This document shows positions 16,402-23,960 of a stretch of 60,745 nucleotides of DNA, piece after piece (within the stretch, counting starts at the first letter, position 1; every line of letters begins with the position of its first letter). This DNA is from JBKPCD01 sp046727175. GTDB lineage: Bacteria; Acidobacteriota; Vicinamibacteria; Vicinamibacterales; 2-12-FULL-66-21. The notes beneath the pieces were generated by a model. It made no database searches, was not told where the DNA came from, and saw nothing but the letters and a program-made list of their open reading frames with translations. Both the position numbers and the translations under genes were made by a program. The stretch is taken from assembly GCA_046727175.1 (NCBI GenBank), contig JBKPCD010000055.1:1-60745 (forward strand). Direction: 5' to 3'.

Positions 16402-17139
16402 GTGCTGCGGCAGTCTACGTTCGACGTGAATCGCTCACCTGACAAGACTCCGGCCCGCATCGCGGGCATGTTCGACGCGATTGCGCCGCGCTACGACCTG
16501 CTGAACCATGTCCTCAGCGCGGGGCTCGATCGGCGATGGCGCGATCGTGCGGTGGATGCGTTGGCGCTCGCGCCGGCATCACGCGTGCTCGATCTGTGCA
16601 CGGGCACCGGGGATCTCGCGATCGCAGTCGTTCGCCGATCCGCGGGCGCCTCGGTCGTGGGGGTGGACTTCGCTGGTCGCATGCTGCGCCTTGGGCTCGA
16701 GAAGACGACGGCGGCCGGACTATCGGATCGCATCCGCCTCGTACGCGGTGACGCGACGCGAATCCCGCTCGCCGCGTCGTCCTGCAACGCCGCGACGATT
16801 GCGTTCGGCATCCGCAACGTTGCCGAGCCCGAGCGCGCGCTGGCCGAAGTCGCGCGCACGCTCACGCGCGGCGGGCGTCTTGCCATCCTCGAATTCGGAC
16901 AGCCGCAAATTCCCGGGATCCGCACGCTCTACTCGTGGTACTTCCGGTATCTCCTTCCCCTCGTCGGGCGGCTCGTCTCGAAGCATCAGAGCGCGTATTC
17001 GTACCTCCCTGCATCGGTTGGTACGTTTCCGCCGCCTCACGAGTTCGCGCGGATGCTCGAATCGCACGGCTTCAGCAATGTGCGTGCGGTCCCGCTCTCG
17101 TTCGGAATCGTGTACTTGTTCACTGCCGAACGCGCGTAG
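16402..17139 (+). CDS. ubiE: Demethylmenaquinone methyltransferase (UbiE/MenG family)
   Basis: This SAM-dependent methyltransferase performs the last step of menaquinone synthesis. The 245-residue product shows the family signatures FDAIAPRYDLLNHVLSAG (substrate cap) and VLDLCTGTGDLAI (SAM motif I). GVDFAGRMLRLG, RVLDL-adjacent acidic residues and the C-terminal HQSAYSYLPASVGTFPPP follow. It starts at GTG 16402 or possibly at GTG 16429, as both are weak. It closes the menaquinone block. mqnB, mqnD and an intact mqnE must be encoded elsewhere if the pathway is complete. Confidence 0.93.
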   Translation: MLRQSTFDVNRSPDKTPARIAGMFDAIAPRYDLLNHVLSAGLDRRWRDRAVDALALAPASRVLDLCTGTGDLAIAVVRRSAGASVVGVDFAGRMLRLGLEKTTAAGLSDRIRLVRGDATRIPLAASSCNAATIAFGIRNVAEPERALAEVARTLTRGGRLAILEFGQPQIPGIRTLYSWYFRYLLPLVGRLVSKHQSAYSYLPASVGTFPPPHEFARMLESHGFSNVRAVPLSFGIVYLFTAERA

Positions 17140-17407
17140 CCGGCTCCTCAGAAAATTGCAGCGGTAATGCAACCAGCTGATGTGTGGAACCCAAGGAAGA
17201 TTGCAGAACGGTCAACGGTCTAATCGAAAGAGCGCCGGATCCGGCGCGCGAACTCAGCAACGAAGATCGGCCAACTGGCGAGCGATGGAGAATCACGGAG
17301 TCGCCATCCGTACAGCCTCAACCACCGAAATGAACCCAATCCCGAACCCCGCTCCTCTGAGGTCAGCGAGAGCTATCGAACTATCGGCCTACCCGTTACC
17401 GCGAAGC
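17140..17407. other. spacer between ubiE and the TonB-family gene
   Basis: No gene is supported. At 17232-17247 lies a perfect 16-base palindrome, GCGCCGGATCCGGCGC, which could be a protein-binding site or the stem of a short hairpin. Near 17336 a single CCCAATCCCGAACCCCG looks like a decayed heptad array. An 80-codon ORF at 17180-17422 has no start signal and biased composition and is not called. Confidence 0.5.
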
Positions 17408-17416
17408 TGTTATACT
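17408..17416 (+). promoter_or_regulatory. putative extended -10 promoter of the TonB-family gene
   Basis: TGTTATACT is an extended -10 with 5 of 6 matches to TATAAT. It ends 13 bases before the ATG at 17430, leaving a predicted leader of about 6 bases. No Shine-Dalgarno sequence is visible in TCGTTAAATTCCTG, so near-leaderless translation is likely. The -35 region is not recognisable. Confidence 0.5.
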
Positions 17417-17429
17417 CGTTAAATTCCTG

Positions 17430-18401
17430 ATGTACTTCGACTTCGAGGATAATCGGCCGGACACGCCGACCATACCGCGGCCCATGACGACGCGCGAGAT
17501 GGTCATGGGCACGATCATCCTTCATCTGCTCGTGTTCATCTTGATCCTCATTGCTCCGACCCTGCCGTTCATGAAGGCGCTGGAAGCGCGGCGGCAGCAG
17601 GCGCTCGAGGAGATCAAGCAGCGTGAGCTGCAGCGTCAGAAGGAAGCGGCACGCTTCGTCTTCGTGCAGCCGCGGATCGATACGCCAGCACCCAAGCCGC
17701 CGCCACGCGCGGACCTCTCCGACATAGATCGACAGGCGCGGACGACAATGCGGGCGCCGAATCCGACGAATCGGATGCCGTTTTCACGCGGCAATAGCCC
17801 TGAGCGGATCGAGGCCGCGCCGCCGGTTGAAGCACGGCGGGCGCCCGAGACGCCTCCGCCCCAGCCCGCGTCGCCGACGGAACCTGACCCGTCGCGTTCG
17901 AGTGTCACATTGCCGGACGCACCATCAGCGGTCGAACAGCGCCCCCAGGACAACTCGAAACAGAACCCGCGCGGACCCGCTGTCGGGGTGATTGCCGATG
18001 CCATTCGTAACGTTCAGAAATACGCACAGAGGGACAGCTTCCAGAACATCCAGGGTGGCGCCGATCAGGAACCTGCGCCGTCGATCCAGTTCGACACGAA
18101 GGGCGTCGAATTCGGGCCGTGGCTGCGCCGCTTCGTCGCGCAGATCCGGCGGAACTGGTTCATTCCGTACGCGGCAATGTCGATGCACGGGCACGTGGTC
18201 CTGACGTTCTACGTCCACAAGGACGGCCGCATTACTGACTTGTCGATTCTGAGGCCGAGCGGCCTCGACGCGTTCAATCGCTCCGCGCAGAACGCGATCC
18301 TGGCGTCGAACCCTACGCAGCCGTTGCCGCCCGAATATCCCGACGACAAGGCGTTCTTCACAGTCACGTTCTTCTTCAACGAGAACCCCGGGAACCAATG
18401 A
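17430..18401 (+). CDS. TonB-family energy transducer (TonB C-terminal domain protein)
   Basis: A 323-residue protein anchored in the inner membrane. A short cytoplasmic start is followed by one membrane helix at about residues 28-50 (ILHLLVFILILIAPTLPF). A Pro/Ala/Arg-rich periplasmic region up to about residue 220 comes next. The TonB C-terminal domain is at the end (FIPYAAMSMHGHVVLTF, KDGRITDLSILRPSGLDAFN). Such proteins carry proton-motive energy to outer-membrane receptors like the one at the end of the window. A TolA-like role is possible but less likely. The stop codon overlaps the start of the next small gene by 4 bases (ATGA). Confidence 0.85.
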   Translation: MYFDFEDNRPDTPTIPRPMTTREMVMGTIILHLLVFILILIAPTLPFMKALEARRQQALEEIKQRELQRQKEAARFVFVQPRIDTPAPKPPPRADLSDIDRQARTTMRAPNPTNRMPFSRGNSPERIEAAPPVEARRAPETPPPQPASPTEPDPSRSSVTLPDAPSAVEQRPQDNSKQNPRGPAVGVIADAIRNVQKYAQRDSFQNIQGGADQEPAPSIQFDTKGVEFGPWLRRFVAQIRRNWFIPYAAMSMHGHVVLTFYVHKDGRITDLSILRPSGLDAFNRSAQNAILASNPTQPLPPEYPDDKAFFTVTFFFNENPGNQ

Positions 18402-18493
18402 CCTGGCCCACGCGCACGCAGCAGCTCGGACTGGTGATGCTGCTCGCCGCGCTCGCGCTGCTCGCGCTGGCGCGCGCGATTTCGGCGACGTGA
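18398..18493 (+). CDS. 31-residue single-helix membrane peptide between the TonB gene and miaA
   Basis: The ATG at 18398 overlaps the TonB-gene stop (ATGA) and the TGA at 18491 overlaps the miaA start (GTGA). The translation is MTWPTRTQQL followed by GLVMLLAALALLALARAISA, a positively charged start with one membrane helix. Both junctions have 4-base overlaps, the arrangement of translationally coupled operon genes. Without this ORF there would be an unexplained 88-base gap in an otherwise tight operon. I do not recognise a family, and the peptide is short enough to be missed by gene finders. A chance ORF in GC-rich DNA remains possible. Confidence 0.6.
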   Translation: MTWPTRTQQLGLVMLLAALALLALARAISAT

Positions 18494-19449
18494 CCGGTGC
18501 CAGGCCTCTGCTCGTCGCGATCGTCGGACCCACCGCGACGGGGAAGAGCGCGCTCGGCATTGCGCTCGCTCGTCGTTTCGGGGGGGAGATCGTAAGCTGC
18601 GACTCCACCGCCGTCTACCGGGGCTTCGACATCGGCACCGACAAGGTGCCGTTCGCGGCGCAGGCCGGCATTCCGCATCACATGGTCGACGTCGTCGATC
18701 CGCGCGAGGAGTACTCGGCGGCGCGGTACGCGCGTGAGGCAGCTGCCGTCATCCGCGAGGTCACGGCGCGCGGTCGGCTTCCGATCCTGGTTGGCGGCAC
18801 GGGTCTGTATTATCGAGCGCTGACGCGCGGCTTCTTTCCGGGGCCGGGCCGTAATGTCGCGCTGCGCGCGCGACTCGACCGCATCGCCGATCGGCGTGGA
18901 CCCGAGCGCCTGCACCGCGTGCTGGCGAGGATCGATGCTGCGTCGGCCGTCCGTATCCAGCCTCGCGATCGGAAGCGGCTGATTCGCGCCCTCGAGGTGT
19001 ACTTCCTGACCGGACGATCGCTGACGGAGCACTTCGCATCGACCGAGGCTCCGCTGCCGGAGTATCGGCTCGCTGCGTTCGCGCTACGGGTTCCACTGGA
19101 GACGATCGCCGAGCACGTCGCGAGGCGCGTCGACACACAGTTCGCGCAGGGACTGCTCGACGAGATCAAGGGCCTCCTCGCGTCCGGCGTTCCCGAGACA
19201 GCGCATCCATTCACGGGTCTCGTGTACCGCCAGGCGCTCGAGCACCTGAAGGGGGTGCGCGACGAAGCCGCCACGCGCGAGCTCATCGTGCGCGAGAACC
19301 GGAAGTACGCACGGCGCCAGTTGATCTGGTTCAGGAAAGAGCCTAATCTACAGTGGATTTCCGCCGCGGGCGAGCGCGAAGAGACTCAAGACCAGGTTGC
19401 GCGCGCTCTTGCGGCGGTGGAGAACCTTCGCAATGCCCCAAACACGTGA
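18490..19449 (+). CDS. miaA: tRNA dimethylallyltransferase MiaA
   Basis: MiaA transfers a dimethylallyl group to N6 of A37 in tRNAs that read codons starting with U. The 319-residue product has the P-loop GPTATGKSALG near residue 11. CDSTAVYRGFDIGTDK follows, then the substrate loop IPHHMVDVVDPREEYSAARY and the ILVGGTGLYYRALTRGF line. The C-terminal RKYARRQLIWFRKE tRNA-binding stretch is also present. The start is GTG, coupled to the 31-residue peptide. hfq overlaps its 3' end by 17 bases; miaA-hfq is a widely conserved pair. Confidence 0.96.
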   Translation: MTGARPLLVAIVGPTATGKSALGIALARRFGGEIVSCDSTAVYRGFDIGTDKVPFAAQAGIPHHMVDVVDPREEYSAARYAREAAAVIREVTARGRLPILVGGTGLYYRALTRGFFPGPGRNVALRARLDRIADRRGPERLHRVLARIDAASAVRIQPRDRKRLIRALEVYFLTGRSLTEHFASTEAPLPEYRLAAFALRVPLETIAEHVARRVDTQFAQGLLDEIKGLLASGVPETAHPFTGLVYRQALEHLKGVRDEAATRELIVRENRKYARRQLIWFRKEPNLQWISAAGEREETQDQVARALAAVENLRNAPNT

Positions 19450-19696
19450 GCCCCGCCCGGCTGCCGCGCAGCCGAACATCCAGGATGTCTTCCTGAACTA
19501 CGCGCGTCGGGAAAAGCTGTCGGTGCAGATTCGGCTCATGGATGGAACGGACTTCGAAGGACGTGTCAAGAACTTCGATCGCTTTGCCGTCATCGTCGAG
19601 CACTCCGGCGCCGACCACATGGTCTTCAAGCACGCCATTGCCACCATCCGCTCACCTCGGACGATGAGCAATTACTACTCGAGTCACGAAGGGTAG
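19433..19696 (+). CDS. hfq: RNA chaperone Hfq
   Basis: Hfq is a hexameric ring that pairs small RNAs with mRNAs. The 87-residue product has the Sm1 motif (NIQDVFLNYARREKLSVQIRLMDG is the family N-terminal strand block) and the Sm2 motif FKHAIATI, the equivalent of YKHAI. The ATG at 19433 gives the usual Hfq start with a short polar N-terminus; an upstream start at 19397 would add 12 residues from the miaA frame. The C-terminal tail is short, as in many non-enteric Hfq proteins. It overlaps miaA by 17 bases. Confidence 0.95.
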   Translation: MPQTREPRPAAAQPNIQDVFLNYARREKLSVQIRLMDGTDFEGRVKNFDRFAVIVEHSGADHMVFKHAIATIRSPRTMSNYYSSHEG

Positions 19697-19712
19697 CCGT
19701 GATCAGCAACTC

Positions 19713-20897
19713 GTGATGCCAGCGGCAACGCCGACGCGAGTGATCCTCATCGTGCTCGACAGCGTCGGCATTGGCGAGTTGCCGGACGCGGCAGCCTACG
19801 GCGACGAGGGTAGCAACACCATCGGCAACATCGCCCGTACGGTGGGCCTGACGGTTCCAACACTACGAGCGCTCGGACTGGGCCGTATCGTCGACGGACT
19901 CGGAGGGGAAGCGGCTGCATCACCGCTCGGAGCCTTCGGCCGGATGGCGGAAGCGTCGCCTGGCAAGGACTCCGTGACCGGCCATTGGGAAATGATGGGT
20001 CTGGTCCTCGATCGCGCATTCCCGGTGTTTCCGGACGGATTTCCCGACGATTTGATGCAGACCTTCGAGTCACGCATCGGGCGTGGGACTCTGGGAAACA
20101 AGGCTGCGTCGGGAACGGCGATCATCGACGAGCTGGGACCCGAGCACATTCGGTCGGGAAAACCGATTGTCTATACATCTGCCGACAGTGTGTTCCAGAT
20201 TGCCGCTCACGAGGACATCATCCCTGTTCCGGAGCTCTATCAATACTGTGCGATCGCGTATGAGCTCGCGGCACGCGGTCGCGGCATCGGCCGCGTGATC
20301 GCGCGGCCATTCGTTGGAGTGGCAGGCGCATTCAAGCGGACGGCAAACCGTCGTGACTTCGCGCTCACGCCGTTCGCGCCAACGCTGCTGGATCGATTGA
20401 AGGCTGCCGGCCACGCGGTCGTCGCGATCGGTAAGATCGAGGATCTGTTCGCGGGGCAGGGGATCACGTCCGCCGTGCACACGGGGAGCGACGATCACGG
20501 GATGGACGAGATCGCTTCTGCCATGCAGTCGACCGCGACAGGGTTCATCTTCGCGAATCTCGTTGATTTCGACGCGGTGTACGGCCACCGAAACAATCCG
20601 GAAGGATACGCGGCCAACCTCGAACGGTTCGACCACCGCCTGTCGGTGCTGCTGCCGCGCGTCCAGCCCCACGACCTCGTCGTCCTGACCGCCGATCACG
20701 GCAACGATCCCACCACACCGAGTACGGATCACTCACGCGAGTACGTTCCGCTCTTCATCGTTGGCAGTGCGGTTCGGAGCGGAGTGGACCTCGGCGTTCG
20801 CCGGACGTTCGCCGACGTGGGTCAAACGCTCGCCGAGCTCTTCGGCGTCGGACCGCTCGATCACGGTACGAGCTTTCTCGCCGAGATCCTGGTGTGA
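19713..20897 (+). CDS. deoB: Phosphopentomutase DeoB
   Basis: DeoB interconverts ribose or deoxyribose 1-phosphate and 5-phosphate in nucleoside salvage. The 394-residue product has the alkaline-phosphatase-superfamily metal sites VILIVLDSVGIGELPDA at the start and TADHGNDPTTPSTDHSRE at the end. The cap domain lies between, and SVTGHWEMMGL holds the phosphorylated threonine region. It starts at GTG 19713 or ATG 19716; the difference is one residue. It lies between hfq and a dGTPase gene, which suggests a small deoxynucleoside-turnover unit. Confidence 0.95.
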   Translation: MMPAATPTRVILIVLDSVGIGELPDAAAYGDEGSNTIGNIARTVGLTVPTLRALGLGRIVDGLGGEAAASPLGAFGRMAEASPGKDSVTGHWEMMGLVLDRAFPVFPDGFPDDLMQTFESRIGRGTLGNKAASGTAIIDELGPEHIRSGKPIVYTSADSVFQIAAHEDIIPVPELYQYCAIAYELAARGRGIGRVIARPFVGVAGAFKRTANRRDFALTPFAPTLLDRLKAAGHAVVAIGKIEDLFAGQGITSAVHTGSDDHGMDEIASAMQSTATGFIFANLVDFDAVYGHRNNPEGYAANLERFDHRLSVLLPRVQPHDLVVLTADHGNDPTTPSTDHSREYVPLFIVGSAVRSGVDLGVRRTFADVGQTLAELFGVGPLDHGTSFLAEILV

Positions 20898-20924
20898 TTT
20901 CATAGATCTGTGAAGATCGGTGAA

Positions 20925-21971
20925 ATGAGTATCCGCGAGCAGCTCGAACAGCGCGAGCGCGAGATTCTTGCGCCTCAGGCGGCGAAGAGTGCCGCCAGCC
21001 GCGGGCGTGCGAGAGACGAACCGGACGATCCGATTCGGCCGGCGTTCCAGCGCGATCGCGATCGTGTGATCCACTGCAAGGCTTTCAGGCGGCTCATTCA
21101 CAAGACGCAGGTCTTCTTTGCGCCGACCGGCGATCACTATCGGACGCGGCTGACGCATACGCTCGAGGTCTCTCAGATTGCCCGGAGCATCGCGAAGGTG
21201 CTTCACCTCAACGAAGAGCTCACCGAAGCCATTGCGCTCGGACACGATCTCGGCCACACGCCGTTCGGCCACGCGGGTGAACGCGTCCTCAACGATCTGA
21301 TTCCCGGCGGTTTCAACCACTACGAACAAAGCCTGCGCATCGTCGACATTCTCGAGAACGACGGCGCCGGCCTGAACCTCACGTGGGAAGTCCGCGACGG
21401 GATCGCGCGCCATTCGAAAGGGAAGAGCGGAATGCCCGTCGGCGCCGATCCCGATCACCGTGCCAGTACGATCGAAGGGCAGATTGCACGCGTTGCCGAC
21501 ATCATCGCGTACGTCAACCACGACATCGACGATGCGGTCAGGGCAGGCATACTGAAGGACGAGGATCTGCCGTCGGCGCGTGTCGAGGTGCTGGGCCGTA
21601 CGTCGTCGGAGCGCATCGGTCGAATGGTGACCGACGTCGTGTTGCAGACCCTCCGGTGCGGGCTGACAGAAATCAAGATGAGCGACGAGATCCTGCAGGC
21701 AACCGTCGGCCTGCGCGCGTTCCTGTTCGATGCCGTGTACGAGAACGAGCTCGCGACGGCGGAGTTCAAGAAGGCGGCAGGTATTCTCGGCGGACTCTGG
21801 GAAAAGGTCCGCGATCGCGCCGGTGAGTTCCTCGATACGAGGACGATTGCGTCGGAGGGTCTCGATATCGCTGCCGGCGACTTTCTTGCCGGGATGACCG
21901 ATCGCTACGCCGTCAACCTGTATGAGCAGCTGTTCATCCCGAAGCCGTGGGTGTCGTTGCGGGATCTGTGA
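20925..21971 (+). CDS. dgt: Deoxyguanosinetriphosphate triphosphohydrolase-like protein (HD domain)
   Basis: This dNTPase cleaves dNTPs to the nucleoside and triphosphate. The HD metal site is intact: RLTHTLEVSQIARSIA with the first His, then ALGHDLGHTPFGHAGE with the His-Asp pair. KAFRRLIHKTQVFF and DHYRTRLTHT are the family N-terminal lines. The 348-residue length fits the dGTPase-like group. The ATG at 20925 is preferred over the GTG at 20910 because the first residues MSIREQLEQRE match the family and GGTGAA precedes it closely. It follows deoB by 27 bases. Confidence 0.92.
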   Translation: MSIREQLEQREREILAPQAAKSAASRGRARDEPDDPIRPAFQRDRDRVIHCKAFRRLIHKTQVFFAPTGDHYRTRLTHTLEVSQIARSIAKVLHLNEELTEAIALGHDLGHTPFGHAGERVLNDLIPGGFNHYEQSLRIVDILENDGAGLNLTWEVRDGIARHSKGKSGMPVGADPDHRASTIEGQIARVADIIAYVNHDIDDAVRAGILKDEDLPSARVEVLGRTSSERIGRMVTDVVLQTLRCGLTEIKMSDEILQATVGLRAFLFDAVYENELATAEFKKAAGILGGLWEKVRDRAGEFLDTRTIASEGLDIAAGDFLAGMTDRYAVNLYEQLFIPKPWVSLRDL

Positions 21972-21972
21972 G

Positions 21973-22031
21973 GCCAGGCTTGAGGCTCAAGGCTCTGGGC
22001 CGCCCAAACCTTGAGCCCAAAGCCTTCCCGG
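21973..22031. repeat. heptad array with inverted partner (GGCTCAA / CCCAAAG)
   Basis: The left arm AGGCCAGGCTTGAGGCTCAA, then GGCTCTG, is made of 7-base steps (GGCTTGA, GGCTCAA, GGCTCTG). The right arm CCTTGAG-CCCAAAG-CCTTCCC is its complement. It starts one base after the dgt stop. The right arm also contains the likely -35 element of the next operon. Confidence 0.85.
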
Positions 22032-22038
22032 GTATAAT
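22011..22038 (+). promoter_or_regulatory. sigma-70-type promoter of the DUF177-rpmF-plsX-fab operon
   Basis: TTGAGC (22011-22016) and a perfect TATAAT (22033-22038) are separated by 16 bases. The expected start is near 22045, giving a leader of about 26 bases before the ATG at 22071. The -35 lies inside the right arm of the heptad hairpin, so cruciform formation or a change in array length could affect it. Confidence 0.7.
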
Positions 22039-22070
22039 CAAGGGTTCCAGCCGCAGGGCGGCACCAGACC

Positions 22071-22604
22071 ATGCTGCTCGATCTCAACAAGCTGCGCGGG
22101 TCCTGTGAGCATGTCGTGCGAACGTTCGACCCCTCGGCATTCGACCCGCAGGACGAGGACTACCGCGTCGCCGCGCCGGTCGAGCTGTCGATGGACGTCG
22201 AGAAGGCCGGCGGAGAGGCATTTCGCGTCTCGGGGCGGGTGACGACCCGTCTCGAGCTGGTGTGCAGCCGGTGCGTAGAGCCATTCGACGTGCCGGTGGA
22301 CACGACGTTCGAGCTCCGCTACGTTCCGCAAGCCGAGAACGCCGGAGAAGGTGAGCGCGAGATAGCCGAAGACGATTTGACGACGGCCTACTATCGGGAA
22401 GGAATACTGGACGTCAGCGATCTGCTGCGCGAGCAGTTTCAGCTCGCGCTGCCGATGAAGCCGTTGTGTACCGAGGACTGCCGCGGGCTCTGCCCTGAAT
22501 GCGGCGCAACCTTGAACAAGACAACGTGCAGCTGCGCGCCGAAGTGGGAGGATCCCAGACTCGCGCCGCTCAGAGCGTTGCTGAACCGAGAGAAGGAGAG
22601 CTAG
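22071..22604 (+). CDS. DUF177 (YceD-type) protein
   Basis: A 177-residue protein of the YceD/DUF177 family. It shows the family core SGRVTTRLELVCSRCVEPF and the C-terminal zinc-like cluster CTEDCRGLCPECGATLNKTTC. YceD is conserved directly upstream of rpmF in many bacteria and has been linked to 23S rRNA maturation or large-subunit assembly. The biochemical function is not firmly established. Its stop is followed by rpmF after one base, with AAGGAG as ribosome-binding site. Confidence 0.9.
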   Translation: MLLDLNKLRGSCEHVVRTFDPSAFDPQDEDYRVAAPVELSMDVEKAGGEAFRVSGRVTTRLELVCSRCVEPFDVPVDTTFELRYVPQAENAGEGEREIAEDDLTTAYYREGILDVSDLLREQFQLALPMKPLCTEDCRGLCPECGATLNKTTCSCAPKWEDPRLAPLRALLNREKES

Positions 22605-22787
22605 ATGCCCAACCCCAAACGGCGGCACTCGAAGACGCGAACCGCCAAGCGCCGCACGCACGACGCGCTCGATCCGGTTCCCGTCGGAGTCTGTCCGCAG
22701 TGCCACGAGGCCAAGGCGCCGCACAAGGTCTGCCCGCACTGTGGCTACTACAAAGGACGCCAGGTCCGCGAGGTCGAAGAGGCATAG
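22605..22787 (+). CDS. rpmF: 50S ribosomal protein L32
   Basis: A 60-residue basic protein with the classical start MPNPKRRHSKTRTAKRRTHD. It keeps a complete zinc site: Cys30 and Cys33 (CPQC), Cys43 and Cys46 (CPHC). This is the zinc-binding form of L32; some genomes carry a cysteine-free paralogue for zinc starvation, which is not seen here. AAGGAG lies just before the ATG. The order DUF177-rpmF-plsX is widely conserved. Confidence 0.98.
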   Translation: MPNPKRRHSKTRTAKRRTHDALDPVPVGVCPQCHEAKAPHKVCPHCGYYKGRQVREVEEA

Positions 22788-22799
22788 GTTCTGCGATTC

Positions 22800-23960
22800 A
22801 TGCGGATCGCAATCGACGCGCTTGGTGGTGATCATGGCCCCGGCAGCATCATCGATGGCGCGCTCGTGGCGGCCCGTCACCGGCAGATCGCCTTGCTGTT
22901 TGTCGGCCCGCGCGACGTTCTCACGCGCGAGCTGACCCGCCATCCCGGGTCAGCGTCCCTCGACATCCAGATCCTCGATACGCAGGAACGCGTCGAGATG
23001 GCCGAGCCCGCGGCAGCTGCGCTGCGCCGGAAACCTCGTGCGTCGATTCGTCTTGCGACCGAAGCGGTGCGCGACGGTCGCGCGGACGCGGTCTTCAGCG
23101 CCGGGCACACCGGCGCATCGGTGATCGCGGCGCACGCGGCGTTTGGGCGCCTGCCGGGCGTCGATCGTCCGGCACTGGTGACAATCATTCCCACTCGGCG
23201 GACCCCGGCGGTCCTCTTGGACTGTGGGGCGAGCGTCGAATGCCGTCCGCAGCATCTCGTGCAGTTTGCGATCTTGGGCTCGGCATATGCTCGCATTGCC
23301 CTCAGCCGCGATGAGCCGCGCGTCGGATTGTTGTCGGTCGGCGAGGAAGAGACCAAGGGCAACGATCTGACACGGGAGGCGCATCAACTGCTCAAGGCTG
23401 CACCGATTCGGTTCGTCGGCAACGTCGAGGGTCGAGACGTCTACGGGGGCAGCACCGACGTCATCGTCTGCGATGGCTTCACCGGCAATGTCACGTTGAA
23501 GATCAGCGAGGGGCTGGTGGAAACGGTCGAAGCGTTGCTCGACGAAGAGCTGTGGTCAACTTTCGGAACACGCGTAGGCTACTTGTTGTCCCGGCAGGCC
23601 TATCGCCGTTTCCGGCGCCGGATGGATTATTCCGAGTACGGCGGCGCGCCGCTCGTCGGCCTGCGCGGCCTCTGCATCGTGGGCCATGGCCGGTCGTCGC
23701 CCAAGGCCGTTCGGAATGCCGTCCTCATGGCTGCGCGCTTCGTGCAGGATCGGCTCGTCGACAGTCTCGCGCGTAGAATCGCGCAGACGAGCATCGCCCC
23801 TTCAGCGGCACCATCCGTACCTTCCAGTTTCAGAGAGCTCGATTCATCAACCCGTGAACGGCCGTCCACCGAAACGAACCAGGAACTCCGAGCCCCGTCC
23901 GTCAGCGAGGCTCAGCGCGCCCCGAGCCCGGTCGAGGGGCCGACTTCGAGGGCCGAGTGA
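22800..23960 (+). CDS. plsX: Phosphate acyltransferase PlsX with a C-terminal Ser/Pro-rich extension
   Basis: PlsX makes acyl-phosphate from acyl-ACP for the first acylation of glycerol-3-phosphate. The family part covers residues about 1-325: MRIAIDALGGDHGP, FSAGHTGASVIAAH, DCGASVECRPQHLVQFA, GEEETKGNDLTREAHQLL and VCDGFTGNVTLKISEG. Residues about 326-386 are an additional Ser/Pro/Thr/Glu-rich tail without recognisable fold, absent from most PlsX proteins (usually 330-350 residues). The tail may be recently added noncoding sequence. The stop overlaps the fabD GTG by 4 bases. Confidence 0.94.
   Translation: MRIAIDALGGDHGPGSIIDGALVAARHRQIALLFVGPRDVLTRELTRHPGSASLDIQILDTQERVEMAEPAAAALRRKPRASIRLATEAVRDGRADAVFSAGHTGASVIAAHAAFGRLPGVDRPALVTIIPTRRTPAVLLDCGASVECRPQHLVQFAILGSAYARIALSRDEPRVGLLSVGEEETKGNDLTREAHQLLKAAPIRFVGNVEGRDVYGGSTDVIVCDGFTGNVTLKISEGLVETVEALLDEELWSTFGTRVGYLLSRQAYRRFRRRMDYSEYGGAPLVGLRGLCIVGHGRSSPKAVRNAVLMAARFVQDRLVDSLARRIAQTSIAPSAAPSVPSSFRELDSSTRERPSTETNQELRAPSVSEAQRAPSPVEGPTSRAE

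Noticed and set aside
17180..17422. 80-codon ORF between ubiE and the TonB-family gene
   Set aside because: No ribosome-binding site, biased composition, and it runs through a decayed repeat and the likely promoter.
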